Positions 32,640 through 42,535 of a stretch of 64,000 bases of DNA are shown in pieces. Each line of letters begins with the position of its first letter. Position 1 is the first letter of the stretch. The position numbers and the translations under genes are program-made. Origin of the DNA: Paguma larvata (lineage: Eukaryota > Chordata > Mammalia > Carnivora > Viverridae); the NCBI GenBank assembly GCA_030068075.1, contig CM057827.1, positions 74,724,500 through 74,788,499 of the forward strand. Direction: 5' to 3'. Below the pieces are notes generated by a model. That model made no database searches. It had not been told where the DNA came from and saw only the letters and a program-made list of their open reading frames with translations.

Positions 32640-33050
32640 AATAAATCTTTCTGTCCTGAATAAATCTTTCTGTCCTGAAGGATGGGATCTGGGTGGCAGC
32701 TCATAACATATGTGACATCCACCCCTAGGTCACTTGCATCACCTTGATTCATTTGAGTTCTACAAAGAGCTCCTTCAGGACTTTGCTCAACCTCTTATCC
32801 TGTGGGCATCCTGTAAAGGGAAAGTTAATGGGGTGAATCATAACAGCTCTGGGGTACATGGTGAAAAATTAGAAATTTGTCTAATTTCATTGTGTATTTC
32901 AGGTAATATGATCCAAGCAGTAGGGCTCTTTGCACAGAGTCTGAAACTGATGTAGAAGAATCTTTTCCAGATCTGGGCTCCACTCTGAGCTGACAACTTT
33001 CATGTCATCCTGTACATGTGTTAGAGTGGTAGTAGTGGATGTAAACTATG
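32640..33050 (-). mobile_element. ERVL-type relic, continued
   Basis: Right of the SINE the same kind of internal retroviral sequence seems to continue (CAAAGAGCTCCTTCAGGAC, CTTATCCTGTGGGCATCC). It includes a local repeat of AATAAATCTTTCTGTCCTGA (32,640-32,680). A 73-codon plus frame (32,734-32,955) lies here; it is antisense and not recognised. The unit 3 copy is at about 55,026-55,437. Confidence 0.45.
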
Positions 33051-33069
33051 CTTCCTTCAGAAAGGGAAG

Positions 33070-34286
33070 AAGCCATAGTATTTTCCATAGAAGCTGCACT
33101 ATTTTACATTCTCACCAACATCTTTACCAGCACTTGTTATCTTTATCTTTTTGCTAATAGCCTTCACAAGGGTGAGAGGTGAAATATCATTTTGGTTGTG
33201 ATTTGCATTTCCTTGAAAATTAGTGATGTTGATCATCTTTTTATATACCTGTTGCCCATTCAAACCTTTTGCCCATTTTTTAATTGAATTGTGTTTTTCT
33301 TTCTTTTTGCCACTGAATTGTTTGAGATTCTTGTATATTTTGGATATTAACCCTTATCAGATAAATGGTTTGTAAATATTTTCTCCAATTCTATAATTTT
33401 TCTTTTGACTCTATGATTTTTTTGTTTGTTGTTGGTTTTGTTGTTGTTAAGGTTTCTTTGGGTTTGGGGGTGTGGGAGTTTTGCTGTGGAGGAGTTTTTT
33501 GATTTAGTCCAACTATTCTAATTTTGCTTATGTTGCCTCTGCCTTTGTTATATCAGAGAAATCATTGCCAAACCAAACGAGGCTATTCTATGTTTCTTCC
33601 ATGAGTTTTACAGTTCCATTTCCTACATTTAAGTCTTTAATCTATCTTGAGTGGATTTTTGTGTATGGTGCAAGATAAGGATCCAATTTCATTCTTTTGC
33701 ATATGGATATTCAGTTTTCCCAAGCCTTTTGTTGAAGAGACTACCTTTTCCCTACTCTGTATTCTTGGCACTCTTGTCAAAATTTAGTTGATCATTTATG
33801 TGTGAGTCTGTTCCTGGGATCTGTAGTTTGTTCCATTGGTCTGTATGTGTGTCTTATACCAGTACCAAAGTGGTACTGGTACTACCGTAGCTTTGTAAAG
33901 TATTTTGAAATCTGGAATATGATGCCTCCAACTTTGTTCTTTCTCAGTATTGCTTTGGCTGTCAGGATCATTTGTGGTTCCATATGAATTTTAGGGATTT
34001 TTTTTTTCTATTTCTATTAAAAATACCATTGGAATTTTGATAAAGATTTCACTAAATCTGCGGACCTCATTGGGTAATATGGATAATAACAGTATTCTAG
34101 TCTATTATCATGTTGTTCCATTTATTTTCATTTGCTTTAATTTCTTACATCAATGATTTGTAGTTTTCAGTGTGCGAGTCTTCTACCTCCTTGGTTTTAC
34201 TCTTTTTGGTGCTACTGTATCTGTGACTGCTTTCTTAATTTATGTTTTAGATAACTCACTGCTAGTGTTTGGAAATGCAATAGAAT
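33070..34286 (-). mobile_element. Older L1, inverted 5' part
   Basis: Reverse complement of L1 ORF2 and flanks (TTTACATTCTCACCAACATC, GGTTGTGATTTGCATTTCC, CCATTGGTCTGTATGTGTG). At about 34,286 it abuts L1 sequence in the opposite orientation (34,287-35,235), as in a twin-primed insertion. The unit 3 copy is at about 55,457-56,670. Confidence 0.75.
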
Positions 34287-35235
34287 TATCATAAAATCCA
34301 GCAATCTCATTTCATGGTATACTGTCAAAAGTATTTAAATCAAGATCTCAAAGAAATATATGCACTTCTGTGTTCATTGCAGCATCATTCACAATAGTCA
34401 GGATGTGGCAACAACCTAAATATCCATCAACAGATGAATGGATAAAGAAAATTTCTTTTGTTTTTTAAATAGTTTATTTTCAAATTTGTTTACATATAAC
34501 ACCCAATGTTCATCCCAACACGTGCCCTTTTTAATGCCCGTCACCCCCTCTCCCCCCTCCCTCAGCCCCCTCACCCTCAGTTTGTTCTTAGTCTTTGAGA
34601 GTCTCTTATGTTTTATCTCCCTCCCCCTCAGTGTCTTTTTTTCCTTTCCCCTCTTCCCCTCCCCCTGGTTTTTCCTTAGTCTCACAAAGTCCACCTATTT
34701 GCGGAAACATATGGTATCTGTTTTTTTCTGACTGACTTATTTCACTTAATAATACCCTCCAGTTCCATCCATGTTGCTACACATGGCCAGATTTCATTTT
34801 TTCTCATTGCCACGTAGTAGTCCATGGTATATATGTACCATATCTTCTTGGATAAAGAAAATTTCATGTATACATGCCATGAAATATTATTCAGCTTTAA
34901 AAAAAGAAAATTTTATAATATGTGACAACATGGACAAACCTGAGGACATTGTGCTAAGGTGAGGTAGACCAGTTACAAAAAAGACAAATACTGCAGGATA
35001 ACTCTTATGTGATAACACAGTCAGAACAGAGAGCGAGGTGGTGGTTTCTGGAGCTGTAGGAAAGGGGAAATGGGAAGGTATTGGTCAAAGAGAATAGAGT
35101 TTCAGTTCAACAAAATGGTAAGTCTTAGAGATCTAATGTACAGCATAAAGCCCATATTAACAATACTGTATTGCATACTTACAATTTTGCTAAGAGGGTA
35201 GATCTTATGTTAAGCGTTTTTGTCACAAAAATACA
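34287..35235 (+). mobile_element. Older L1, 3' part, host to a nested L1
   Basis: Sense L1 sequence: AAATCCAGCAATCTCATTTC, GCAGCATCATTCACAATAG, AACCTAAATATCCATCAAC, then a 3' UTR to ATCTTATGTTAAGCG. It is split by the younger L1 at 34,456-34,848. The unit 3 copy is at about 56,671-57,610. Confidence 0.8.
34456..34848 (-). mobile_element. Nested L1 3'-end insertion, minus strand
   Basis: Carnivore L1 3' UTR in reverse (TTTATTTTCAAATTTGTTTA, AATGCCCGTCACCCC, TCACAAAGTCCACCTATTTG). A perfect 17-bp target duplication, TGGATAAAGAAAATTTC, lies at 34,439-34,455 and 34,849-34,865. Shared with unit 3 (56,842-57,235). Open frames here are UTR translations. Confidence 0.95.
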
Positions 35236-35900
35236 TAAATAAACAAATAAATAAATGTAAGGAGGGAGAAAACTTTTGGAAGCGATGGCTTTGTTTATGG
35301 AATAGATTATACTGATGGTTTCATGACTGTATACATAACTCCGAATTCATCAAGTTATATATATTTAATATGTTCAGCTTTTTATATGTCAATCAGACAT
35401 CAATAAAGTAGTTTTAAAATAGAAAGAGTAAACCATTTGGAAATGATGAGTTGAGGTAGCCATGACTTAATTCCCTTATATAAGCAGAATCCACAGAATG
35501 ATATTACAATTTACTTTTTTGTAGGAAAAGAAATAAAGCAATAGTTCAATGTTCAGCATCATTCAGATAAAAATTTGTAATCTTCAACTTCCTAACACTA
35601 GTCTGGAGTTACTAACAAATGATTAGTTTAACTTGGAGATACTGGGAAATAAGAAAATTTGCAGAAAATTATATCAATCTGATTATCCTAGAAATTTATC
35701 CACTTGTCTATTCCTCATGAGAAGGGTAGAAAGAGCTCCAGACACTACTCAGAATAGCAGAAAGATGTACAGGTATGAGCATGGAAATTGCATGCTCCCA
35801 TAGTAGCTGTTTTTACTGCTATCAATGCAGCAAGGCTTGTAGAAGACTGTTGTTGCTGGGACTTAAATAAAATTTTGCTAGTGACTATAAAATTCTTTCC
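35236..35900. other. Unit 2 spacer
   Basis: Starts with an A-rich run of AAATAAATAAAC-like units (35,230-35,260), probably the L1 tail. No gene. Confidence 0.4.
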
Positions 35901-35904
35901 TTTT

Positions 35905-35990
35905 AGAGTTAGGAAACCAAGGTACAGGAAAGCTAAATGGCATTGCTGAAGCTAAGGAACAAGTTGGTGGCAAATCCAGAATTAGTACAT
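35905..35990 (+). repeat. MIR-like fragment
   Basis: AGTTAGGAAACCAAGGTACAG, GCTAAGGAACAAGTTGGTGG and CAAATCCAGAATTAGTACA follow the MIR 3' half. The unit 3 copy is at about 58,293-58,378. Confidence 0.5.
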
Positions 35991-36785
35991 TTGACCCTTG
36001 GTTTCCAGTCTGTCTAGGTTATTTCTACTACAACATGCTTCTTTTGCTATGATGGTTCAACCATTGCATCTAGTCTGTGGCCCAGAAAATCATAATATAT
36101 CAAAACCAGTTTATTCAGATTGTCCAAATTTTTCACGTTTACTCCACTGGACTCACATCTTCTGCTCCTACATATACTTCATCCGGAGATCAACATTTAA
36201 GACATCTGTGCAGTTCTAGTGAATAACTTCTCCAATATGGAACACAAAGTCATGATTTGACTCCACTCATTATGCCGTCTTCTATATTTTGGTTGTGAGT
36301 TCATCCGTTCCAGTGCCCTATTTAACTATAGAATTAATTCATTTCTGATTCATTAGATTCCTCTCGACCTTCTCTATTTCTTTATGAAAGAGTTTCCATC
36401 CATTTAACCTACCTGGACCACTATCCAAACCATAATGGAGTCAAAAGACCACAGAATTCAGAACTCTTACTTTTTAGAAAATTATTAACATTATTATAAA
36501 AAGACAGCTGAGTAGCAGCACTGAAATATGTACACAATTTCATTTTTAATATATACTACTAAGTGGTCCTGTATGGACGTCTCATGATCACAACTGTTTA
36601 TTTGAAAGAATACATTTTACTATTTACTCTTGTCAGATACTTATGGATTAGGCCAAAGGGTATTAAATCTCTAAATGGACACAGCTTACTGATGCCTTCT
36701 TTTAGTGGTCGGTGGACTCATGATCAGTAAGGAATGGAATTACCATAACTGAGAAGCCACTGGGTATATTATTCAACATATTAAT
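35991..36785. other. Unit 2 spacer with the 36.5 kb landmark
   Basis: No gene. The right part (36,535-36,780) is the landmark that also survives in unit 1 at 17,020-17,265. A 73-codon plus frame (35,998-36,219) is retained in unit 3 but has no recognisable features. Confidence 0.5.
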
Positions 36786-36843
36786 AAAATCATATGATAT
36801 TTGTCTTTCTCTGACTGACTTGTTTCCCTTAGCATAATACACT

Positions 36844-36872
36844 AAGGGGTGCCTGGGTAGCTCAGTCGGTAG
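36844..36872 (+). mobile_element. SINE head only, with perfect target duplication
   Basis: 29 bp (AAGGGGTGCCTGGGTAGCTC and the next few bases) matching the tRNA-derived head of a CanSINE. A perfect 13-bp duplication, AGCATAATACACT, flanks it at 36,831-36,843 and 36,873-36,885. There is no body, CT tract or poly-A. The uninterrupted L1 sequence can be read by removing the insert and one repeat. Also present in unit 3 (59,232-59,260). Confidence 0.85.
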
Positions 36873-36944
36873 AGCATAATACACTCTAGTTCCATCCATA
36901 TCTTTACAAATGGAAAGATTTCATTCTTTTTTATCATTGAGTAG

Positions 36945-37128
36945 TATTTTATTATATATATATGTATTATGTATATATACCTATATTATGTATGTTATCT
37001 AAATATATGTATGTATATTATGTATCTTATCTATAGATAATATATATACTTATATATTATGTGTATTACATATTATATATTATGTATATTATATATGTGT
37101 ATTATACACACACACACACACACACACC
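36945..37128. repeat. AT-rich tract and (CA)n microsatellite
   Basis: TATATA/TATTATGTA-rich sequence ending in a (CA)n run at 37,106-37,128. The unit 3 version (59,340-59,540) has a longer CA run and a longer initial TA run. Confidence 0.95.
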
Positions 37129-37674
37129 ACATCTTTTTTAGCCGTTCATTAGTCAATGGACTTTCCATAGTTTGTCTACTATTGATAGCACTCTATTAAT
37201 ATTGGGGTGCATGTGCCCCTTTGAATCAGGATTTTTGTATCCTTTGGATAAATACCTAGTAGTGTACTTTATGGGTCATAGGATAATTCTATTTTTTAAT
37301 TTTTTGAAGAACTTCTGTACTGTTTTCCAGAGTGGCTGCACCAGTTTGCATTCCCACCAACAGTGCAAAAGGAGGATTCCCCCTTTCTCCACATCCTTGC
37401 CAATATTTGTTTTCTGAGTGTTTTATTTTCAGCCATTCTGATAGGTGTAAGGTAGTATCTCATTGTGGTTTTGACTTATATTTCCCTGATGATGAGTGAT
37501 GTTGAGCATCTTTTCATGTGTCTGTTAGCCTTCTGAATACCTTCTTTGGAAAAGTGCCTCTTCATGTCCTCTGATTATTTGTTCTTTGGGTGTTGAGTTT
37601 GATGGGTTCTTTATAGCTTTTGTATATTAACCCTGTATCTGATATATCATTTGCAAATATCTTCTCCCATTCTG

Positions 37675-39038
37675 TCAACTGCCTTTTAGATTGTTGATTG
37701 TTTCCTTGGCTGTGCAGAAGGTTTTTGTCTTGACGAAGTCCCAATAGTTCATTTTTGCTTTTGTTTCCCTTGCCTCCAGGGACATGTCTAGTAAGAAGTT
37801 GCTACATCTGAGGTCAAAGAGGTTGCTGCCTGTTTTCCTCTCTAGGATTTTGATGGCTTCCTGTCTTTTTTCCATTGAATATTCTTTCCTGCTTTGTCAA
37901 AACTTTGTTGGCTGTACATTTTGGGGTGCAATTCTGGGTTCTCTATTCTACTCCATTGATATAAGTGTTTCTATGCCAGTACCAGACTGTCTTAATGATT
38001 GCAGTCCTGATAATACAGCTTGAAGCCTGGAATTGTGATGCTTCTGCCTTTGGTTATCTTTTTCAACATTGCTTTGGTTATTCACTGTCTTTTCTGGTTC
38101 CATACAAATTTTAGGATTGTTTGTTCTAGCTCTGTGAAGAATACTGGTGTTATTTTGATAGGGATTGCATTGAATATGTAGATTGCTTTGGGTAGTATCA
38201 ACGTTTTAACAATATTTGTTTTTCCAATCCATGAGCATGGAGTATTTTTCCATTTCTTTGTGTCTTCTTCAATTACTTTCATAAGCTTTCTGTAGTTCTC
38301 AGAGAACAAATCTTTTACCTTTTTGGTCGGGTTTATTCCCAGGCATCTTATGGTTTTTGGTGCACTTGCAAATGGGATCAACTCCTTCATTTCTCTTTCT
38401 TCTGCTTCTTTATTGGTGTATAGAAATGTACCCAATTTCTTTACATTGATTTAATGTCCTGAGACTTTGCTGAATTCATGTATCAGTTACAGCAGTCTTT
38501 TGATGAAGTCTTTCTGGTTTTGCACGTAGACTATCATGTCGTCTGCAAAGAATGAAAGTTTAACTTCTTCTTTGCCAGTTTGTATGCTTTTTATTTCTTT
38601 TTGTTGTCTGAGTTCGGAGCTAGGACTTCCAGTACTATGTTGAACAGCAGTGGTGAGATTGGACATCCCTGTCATGTTCCTGCCCTTTAAGGGAAAGCTC
38701 TCAGTTTTTTCCCCATTGAGAATGATATAGGCTATGGGCCTGTCATGTATGGCCTTTATGATTTTGAGGTATGTTCCTTCTATCCCTTCTTTCTTGAAAG
38801 TTTTTATCAATAAAGAATGCTGTATTTTGTCAAGTACTCTTTCTGCATCTATCGAGAGAATCATATGGTTCTTATCCTTTTTTAATGTAGTATATAACAC
38901 ACTGATAGATTTGCAAATACTGAACCACTCCTGCACCCCAGGAATATAGCCCACTTGTTTATGGTGAGTAATTCTTTTAATGTACTGTTGAATTCGATTT
39001 GGTATTATCTTCTTTAGAAGTTTTGTATCCATGTTCAT
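37675..39038 (-). pseudogene. L1 ORF2p RT and C-terminal fragments
   Basis: Minus-strand frames 39,038-38,487, 38,435-38,082 and 37,875-37,675. The first spans the RT palm and holds the catalytic FADDMIVY motif (YADD type) near its end. The second has [18 protein letters not shown] and [11 protein letters not shown]. The third is the C-terminal [18 protein letters not shown] region. There are frame breaks and an internal loss between the second and third pieces. Endonuclease and N-terminus are not in this orientation. Non-functional, and nearly identical in unit 3. Confidence 0.88.
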
Positions 39039-39671
39039 CAGGGATATTGGCCTGTAATTCTCCTTCTTTGTGGGTCTCTGTCTGGTTTGAAAATCAAGGT
39101 AGTGCTGGCTTTATAGAATGAGTTTGGAAATTTTCCTTCCATTTCTGTTTTTTAGAATGGTTTGAGAAAGGTATTAACTCTTCTTTGAATGGCTGAGAGA
39201 ATTCCCCTGGGGAACCATCTGGCCCGGGACCCTGAACAGATTCAAAAAGATCAAGATCATCCCATGCATATTTTCAGATCACAATGCTCTGAAACTTGAG
39301 TCAACCACAAGAAAAATTTGGAAAGACTTCAAATACATGCAAGTTAAAGAATATTCTACTAAAGAATACCAAGAAATTAAAGAGGAAATTTTAAAAATTC
39401 ATGGAGGCAAATGATAATGAAAACACAACTGTCCAAACTCTGGGAATGCAGCAAAGGCAGTCCTAGGAGGAAAGTACTTTGCAATTCTGGCCTATCTCCA
39501 GAAGCAAGAAATTTCTCAATTACACAACCTAACCTTACACCTAAAGGAACAACAAAAGGAGCAGCAAATGAAGCCTAAAGCCAGCAGAAAAGAAGAAATA
39601 ATAAAGATTAGAGCAGAAATAAATGATATAGAAACAAAACCAGTAGAACATGCCAATAAAACTAAAAGCTG

Positions 39672-39883
39672 GTTTTTTATTTTTTTAATGTTTATTTTTT
39701 AGAGGGAGAGACAGAGTGCCAGTGGGGGAGGGGCAGGGAGAGAGGGAGAGACAGAATCCGAAGAAGGCTCCAGACTCTGAGCTGTCCACACAGAGTCCAA
39801 TGTGGGGCTCAAACTCACAACCCGTGAGATCATGACCTGAGACAAAGTCGGATGTTTAACTGACTGAGCTACCCAGATGCCCC
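39672..39883 (-). mobile_element. CanSINE, minus strand
   Basis: TTTTTAATGTTTATTTTTTA tail, GAGAGAGGGAGAG stretch and CTGAGCTACCCAGATGCCCC head. Target duplication TAAAAGCTG at 39,663-39,671 and 39,884-39,892. Shared with unit 3 (62,100-62,311). Confidence 0.95.
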
Positions 39884-39914
39884 TAAAAGCTGATTTTTTA
39901 AAAAAGAATAAACA

Positions 39915-40140
39915 GGGGCACCTGGGTGGCTCAGTCGGTTAAGCGGCCGACTTCAGCTCAGGGCATGATCTCAAGGTCTGTGAGTTCGAGCCCCGCATCG
40001 GGCTCTGTGCTGCTGGCTCATCAAAGCCTGGAGCCTGCTTCAGATTCTGTATCTCCCTCTCTCTCTGCCCCTCCCCTGCTCACGCTCTGTCTCTATGTCT
40101 CTCAAAAATAAATAAACGTTAAAAAAATTAAAAAAAAAAA
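39915..40140 (+). mobile_element. CanSINE
   Basis: Near-consensus copy ending AAAATAAATAAACG and poly-A. Target duplication AAAAGAATAAACA at 39,902-39,914 and 40,141-40,153. Shared with unit 3 (62,343-62,566). Confidence 0.95.
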
Positions 40141-40398
40141 AAAAGAATAAACAAAATTGTTCAGACTTATCAAAAAGAAAGAGACCCAAGCAGATAAAAT
40201 CACAAATGAAAGAGGAGAGGACACAACTAACACCACAGAAATACAAACAGTTATGAGACAATTCTATGAAATTCTATGGCAACAAACTGGGCAATTTGGA
40301 AGAAATGGACAATTTCCTAGAAACTCACATACTACCAAAACTGAAACAGGAAGAAATATAAAATTTGATCAGGCCCATAACCAACAAAAAAATTGAAT

Positions 40399-41009
40399 CG
40401 TTTATCAAAACTTTTTGGTGGGTTTGGCCTCTTAAAAGTCTAAGGTCACTGTGTTTCATCTCAATTATGGTGCAGGTCAGGATCATAGATTTGGTGAAAT
40501 CAAGAGTTATGAAGACCATTCAGGTTTCAGGTTTAGGGGATTCATTCAGGTTTAGGAAGTAACTCCATCAAAATTTGAGTGAAACTGGATTACCATCTTG
40601 TTCTCTCATCATGAGATAATATTTCATACATGATCACTTTATATATGAATCACGTTCTTAACTTTTTGAAAATTATACTTTGACCCTTTTGGAGATCCAC
40701 CGAATATTCGAGTGGACTCACCTTCTGGGGACAATAAACTCTGGTTTCTAAGCTATGCACTTCATAAGACATTTAAAGTTAGCTATGTCTCTTCTGGGTT
40801 CTCACCTTCACTGACATTTTGATCTCTGTTTTATTTTTCTGCTTTGGTAGTTTCTGTTCATTGGTTGGTTTGTTTCTGGTTCTGCCAAGTTTGGTTCCAG
40901 TGCTGGTTATGCACATGGCTAATAAGTTATTCCTCATTGGTGACAAGGTATTGTGAATTTGGTTACATGATTTAATAATTTGGCAGTCCCTCTTAGGATG
41001 GTGAGGATC
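40399..41009. repeat. Unit landmark shared by all three units
   Basis: Non-coding. Aligns with 17,681-18,312 (unit 1, diverged) and 62,824-63,434 (unit 3, nearly identical). Short open frames (for example 89 codons minus at 41,048-40,779) are not conserved in unit 1. Confidence 0.8.
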
Positions 41010-41130
41010 CATCATGGGCTGAATTCTGTGCCCCCCACCAAGATTCATGTTGAAGTCCTAACCCCCAGTAATTCAGAATGTGAATTTAGTTTGGAAACAA
41101 GGCCATTACAAATGTAATGTGCCCATTTAA
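41010..41130 (+). repeat. MaLR LTR (MLT1-like) fragment
   Basis: GGGCTGAATTCTGTGCCCCC, GTTGAAGTCCTAACCCCCAG and ATTACAAATGTAAT are the start of an MLT1/MST-type LTR. The unit 3 copy is at 63,435-63,555. Unit 1 lacks it. Confidence 0.65.
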
Positions 41131-41309
41131 GAATAACATTTATTGTCTGTAAGAAAGTATAAGGATGTGTGTGCCTCCTGGGCATTATATTTAGTGTGTT
41201 CATAAGCTTTTCTAGTTTACTAAAATGATCATATATGACAGACAATTCTCAATTACCTTCAAAAACACAGTGAAATAGAAGTGAGTTATGTCAGTTAAAA
41301 GTTATAATT

Positions 41310-41429
41310 GGGGGCACCTGGGTGATTCAGTTCATTACGTATCCAACTCTTGATCTCAGCTCAGGTCTTGATCTCAGGGTTGTGACTTCAAGCCTCCATG
41401 CTGGGCATGAAGCCTGTTTTAAAAAAAAT
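41310..41429 (+). mobile_element. Short CanSINE-family copy
   Basis: GGGGCACCTGGGTGATTCAG head, TCTTGATCTCAGCTCAGG middle, AAGCCTGTTTT and poly-A, no CT tract. GTTATAATT flanks both sides. The unit 3 copy is at 63,735-63,852. Confidence 0.9.
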
Positions 41430-41669
41430 GTTATAATTAATATGGGTGACAGGATATGCCAGAAGTAACATGACCAAAAAGCATCACTGACTGTGCAAGT
41501 AATAGAATCTGATTTGTTTATCAAGAAAAAAAATACATTTACCTTAAGATAAAATGTTATTCCTGAATACAAAAAAGAATAGTAAAAGATACAACCAAAT
41601 GGATACAAAAAAATTTCACAGAGTAAATTTTATTTGCTTTAGTTATATATATATATAACTTTATTTTTT

Positions 41670-42200
41670 AATTTAATACTAATTCAAAGGGTTATATGTA
41701 TCCTGATGTTTACAACAGGAATATCAACAATAGCTAAAGTATAGAAAGAGCACAAATATCCATTGACGGATGAATGGTTAGAGAAGATGTGGATACATAA
41801 GGAATATTACTCAACCATAAAAAAGAATGAAATCTTGCCATTTGCAATTACCTGGACAGAGCTGAAGAGTATTATGCTGAGTGACATAAGTCAGTCAAAG
41901 AAATACAAATACCATATTATTTCATTCAAATGTAGAATTTAACAAACAAAACAACCTAACATGGGGGAAGGGGATGGAAAATCTTGAAATAGACCCTTAA
42001 CTATAGAGAACAAATTAATGGTTACCAGAATAGTGGTGGATGGGGGTATGTGTTAAATAGCTGATGGGAGTTAAGGAGGACACTTGTTGTTTTGAGCACC
42101 AGGTGTTATATGGAAGTGTTGAATCACTATATTGTATACCTGAAACTAATATTACACTGTGTGTTAACGAACTGGAATGTAAAATCAAAAACTTGGAGGT
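41670..42200 (+). mobile_element. L1 3' UTR insertion in unit 2
   Basis: AACAATAGCTAAAGTATAG, GAATGAAATCTTGCCATTTG, TAATGGTTACCAGAATAGTG and CACTATATTGTATACCTG are an L1 3' end in sense. It splits sequence that is continuous in unit 1 (20,380-20,420). The window ends before unit 3 reaches this point. Confidence 0.85.
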
Positions 42201-42202
42201 AA

Positions 42203-42254
42203 ACTATATATAATATATATAAGTATATATATATAATAGGTAAACTATATATAA

Positions 42255-42287
<33 letters not shown>

Positions 42288-42290
42288 ACT
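42203..42290. repeat. (TA)n-rich tract
   Basis: Simple TATATA repeat after the L1 end, probably grown from its tail. Confidence 0.95.
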
Positions 42291-42535
42291 TTAAATAATG
42301 AGTGTTAAAAGGAACAATGACGTGTGAAAATTTTGGCAAATTTTGCACAGCTCAGGCTTGATAGACTTATTTGAATAAACTTAGAAATGCTTTGCTATCA
42401 AATATTACATTAAAGCAAGACTAGAATTTGTTTTTTCTATTAGAATGACATTGTTGTGTTCATTCTGCTCCTAATTAGAAGCAGTACATGTAATTCTTTG
42501 CCTTCTGTGTAATTGTCTTAGTAAGCAAATTTTCT
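42291..42535. repeat. Unit 2 right-end landmark
   Basis: Aligns with unit 1 at 20,420-20,640 (GCACAGCTCAGGCTTGATAG, AAAGCAAGACTAGAATTTG, CTTCTGTGTAATTGTCTTAG). Beyond it units 1 and 2 no longer match. Confidence 0.75.

Larger units (their letters stand above)
36786..39230 (-). mobile_element. L1 3' part with ORF2 remains, minus strand
   Basis: L1 3' UTR (36,786 to about 37,670) followed leftward-in-sense by ORF2. It lacks the L1 3' terminus and poly-A at its left end and abuts inverted L1 sequence at 39,230. It contains an AT-rich/(CA)n patch at 36,945-37,128 and a truncated SINE head at 36,844. Shared with unit 3 (59,170-61,657). Confidence 0.88.
39231..40398 (+). mobile_element. L1 5' part, inverted relative to 36.8-39.2 kb
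   Basis: Plus-strand L1 ORF2 sequence between endonuclease and RT (TTTTCAGATCACAATGCTCTG, AAGCCTAAAGCCAGCAG, ACACAACTAACACCACAG), interrupted by two CanSINEs. With 36,786-39,230 it makes a head-to-head L1 pair, as in twin priming. The unit 3 copy is at 61,658-62,823. Confidence 0.85.

Noticed and set aside
32734..32955. 73-codon plus frame conserved at 55,121-55,342
   Set aside because: Same reason: it lies in the ERVL-like debris, with no domain and no copy in unit 1.
36844..36876. Possible tRNA-Lys gene (GCCTGGGTAGCTCAGTCGG)
   Set aside because: Only the 5' quarter of a tRNA is present, the leading GGGGT is SINE-like and it is flanked by a target duplication. No functional tRNA. The other tRNA-like heads in the window are also CanSINEs.
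36945..37128. AT-rich palindromic stretch as a replication origin or cruciform site
   Set aside because: It is a microsatellite grown inside an L1 3' UTR and nothing else supports a special role.
38487..39038. 183-codon frame with an RT catalytic motif as an active reverse transcriptase gene
   Set aside because: It is an isolated piece of L1 ORF2 with frame breaks on both sides and no endonuclease in frame. It is dead in both units.
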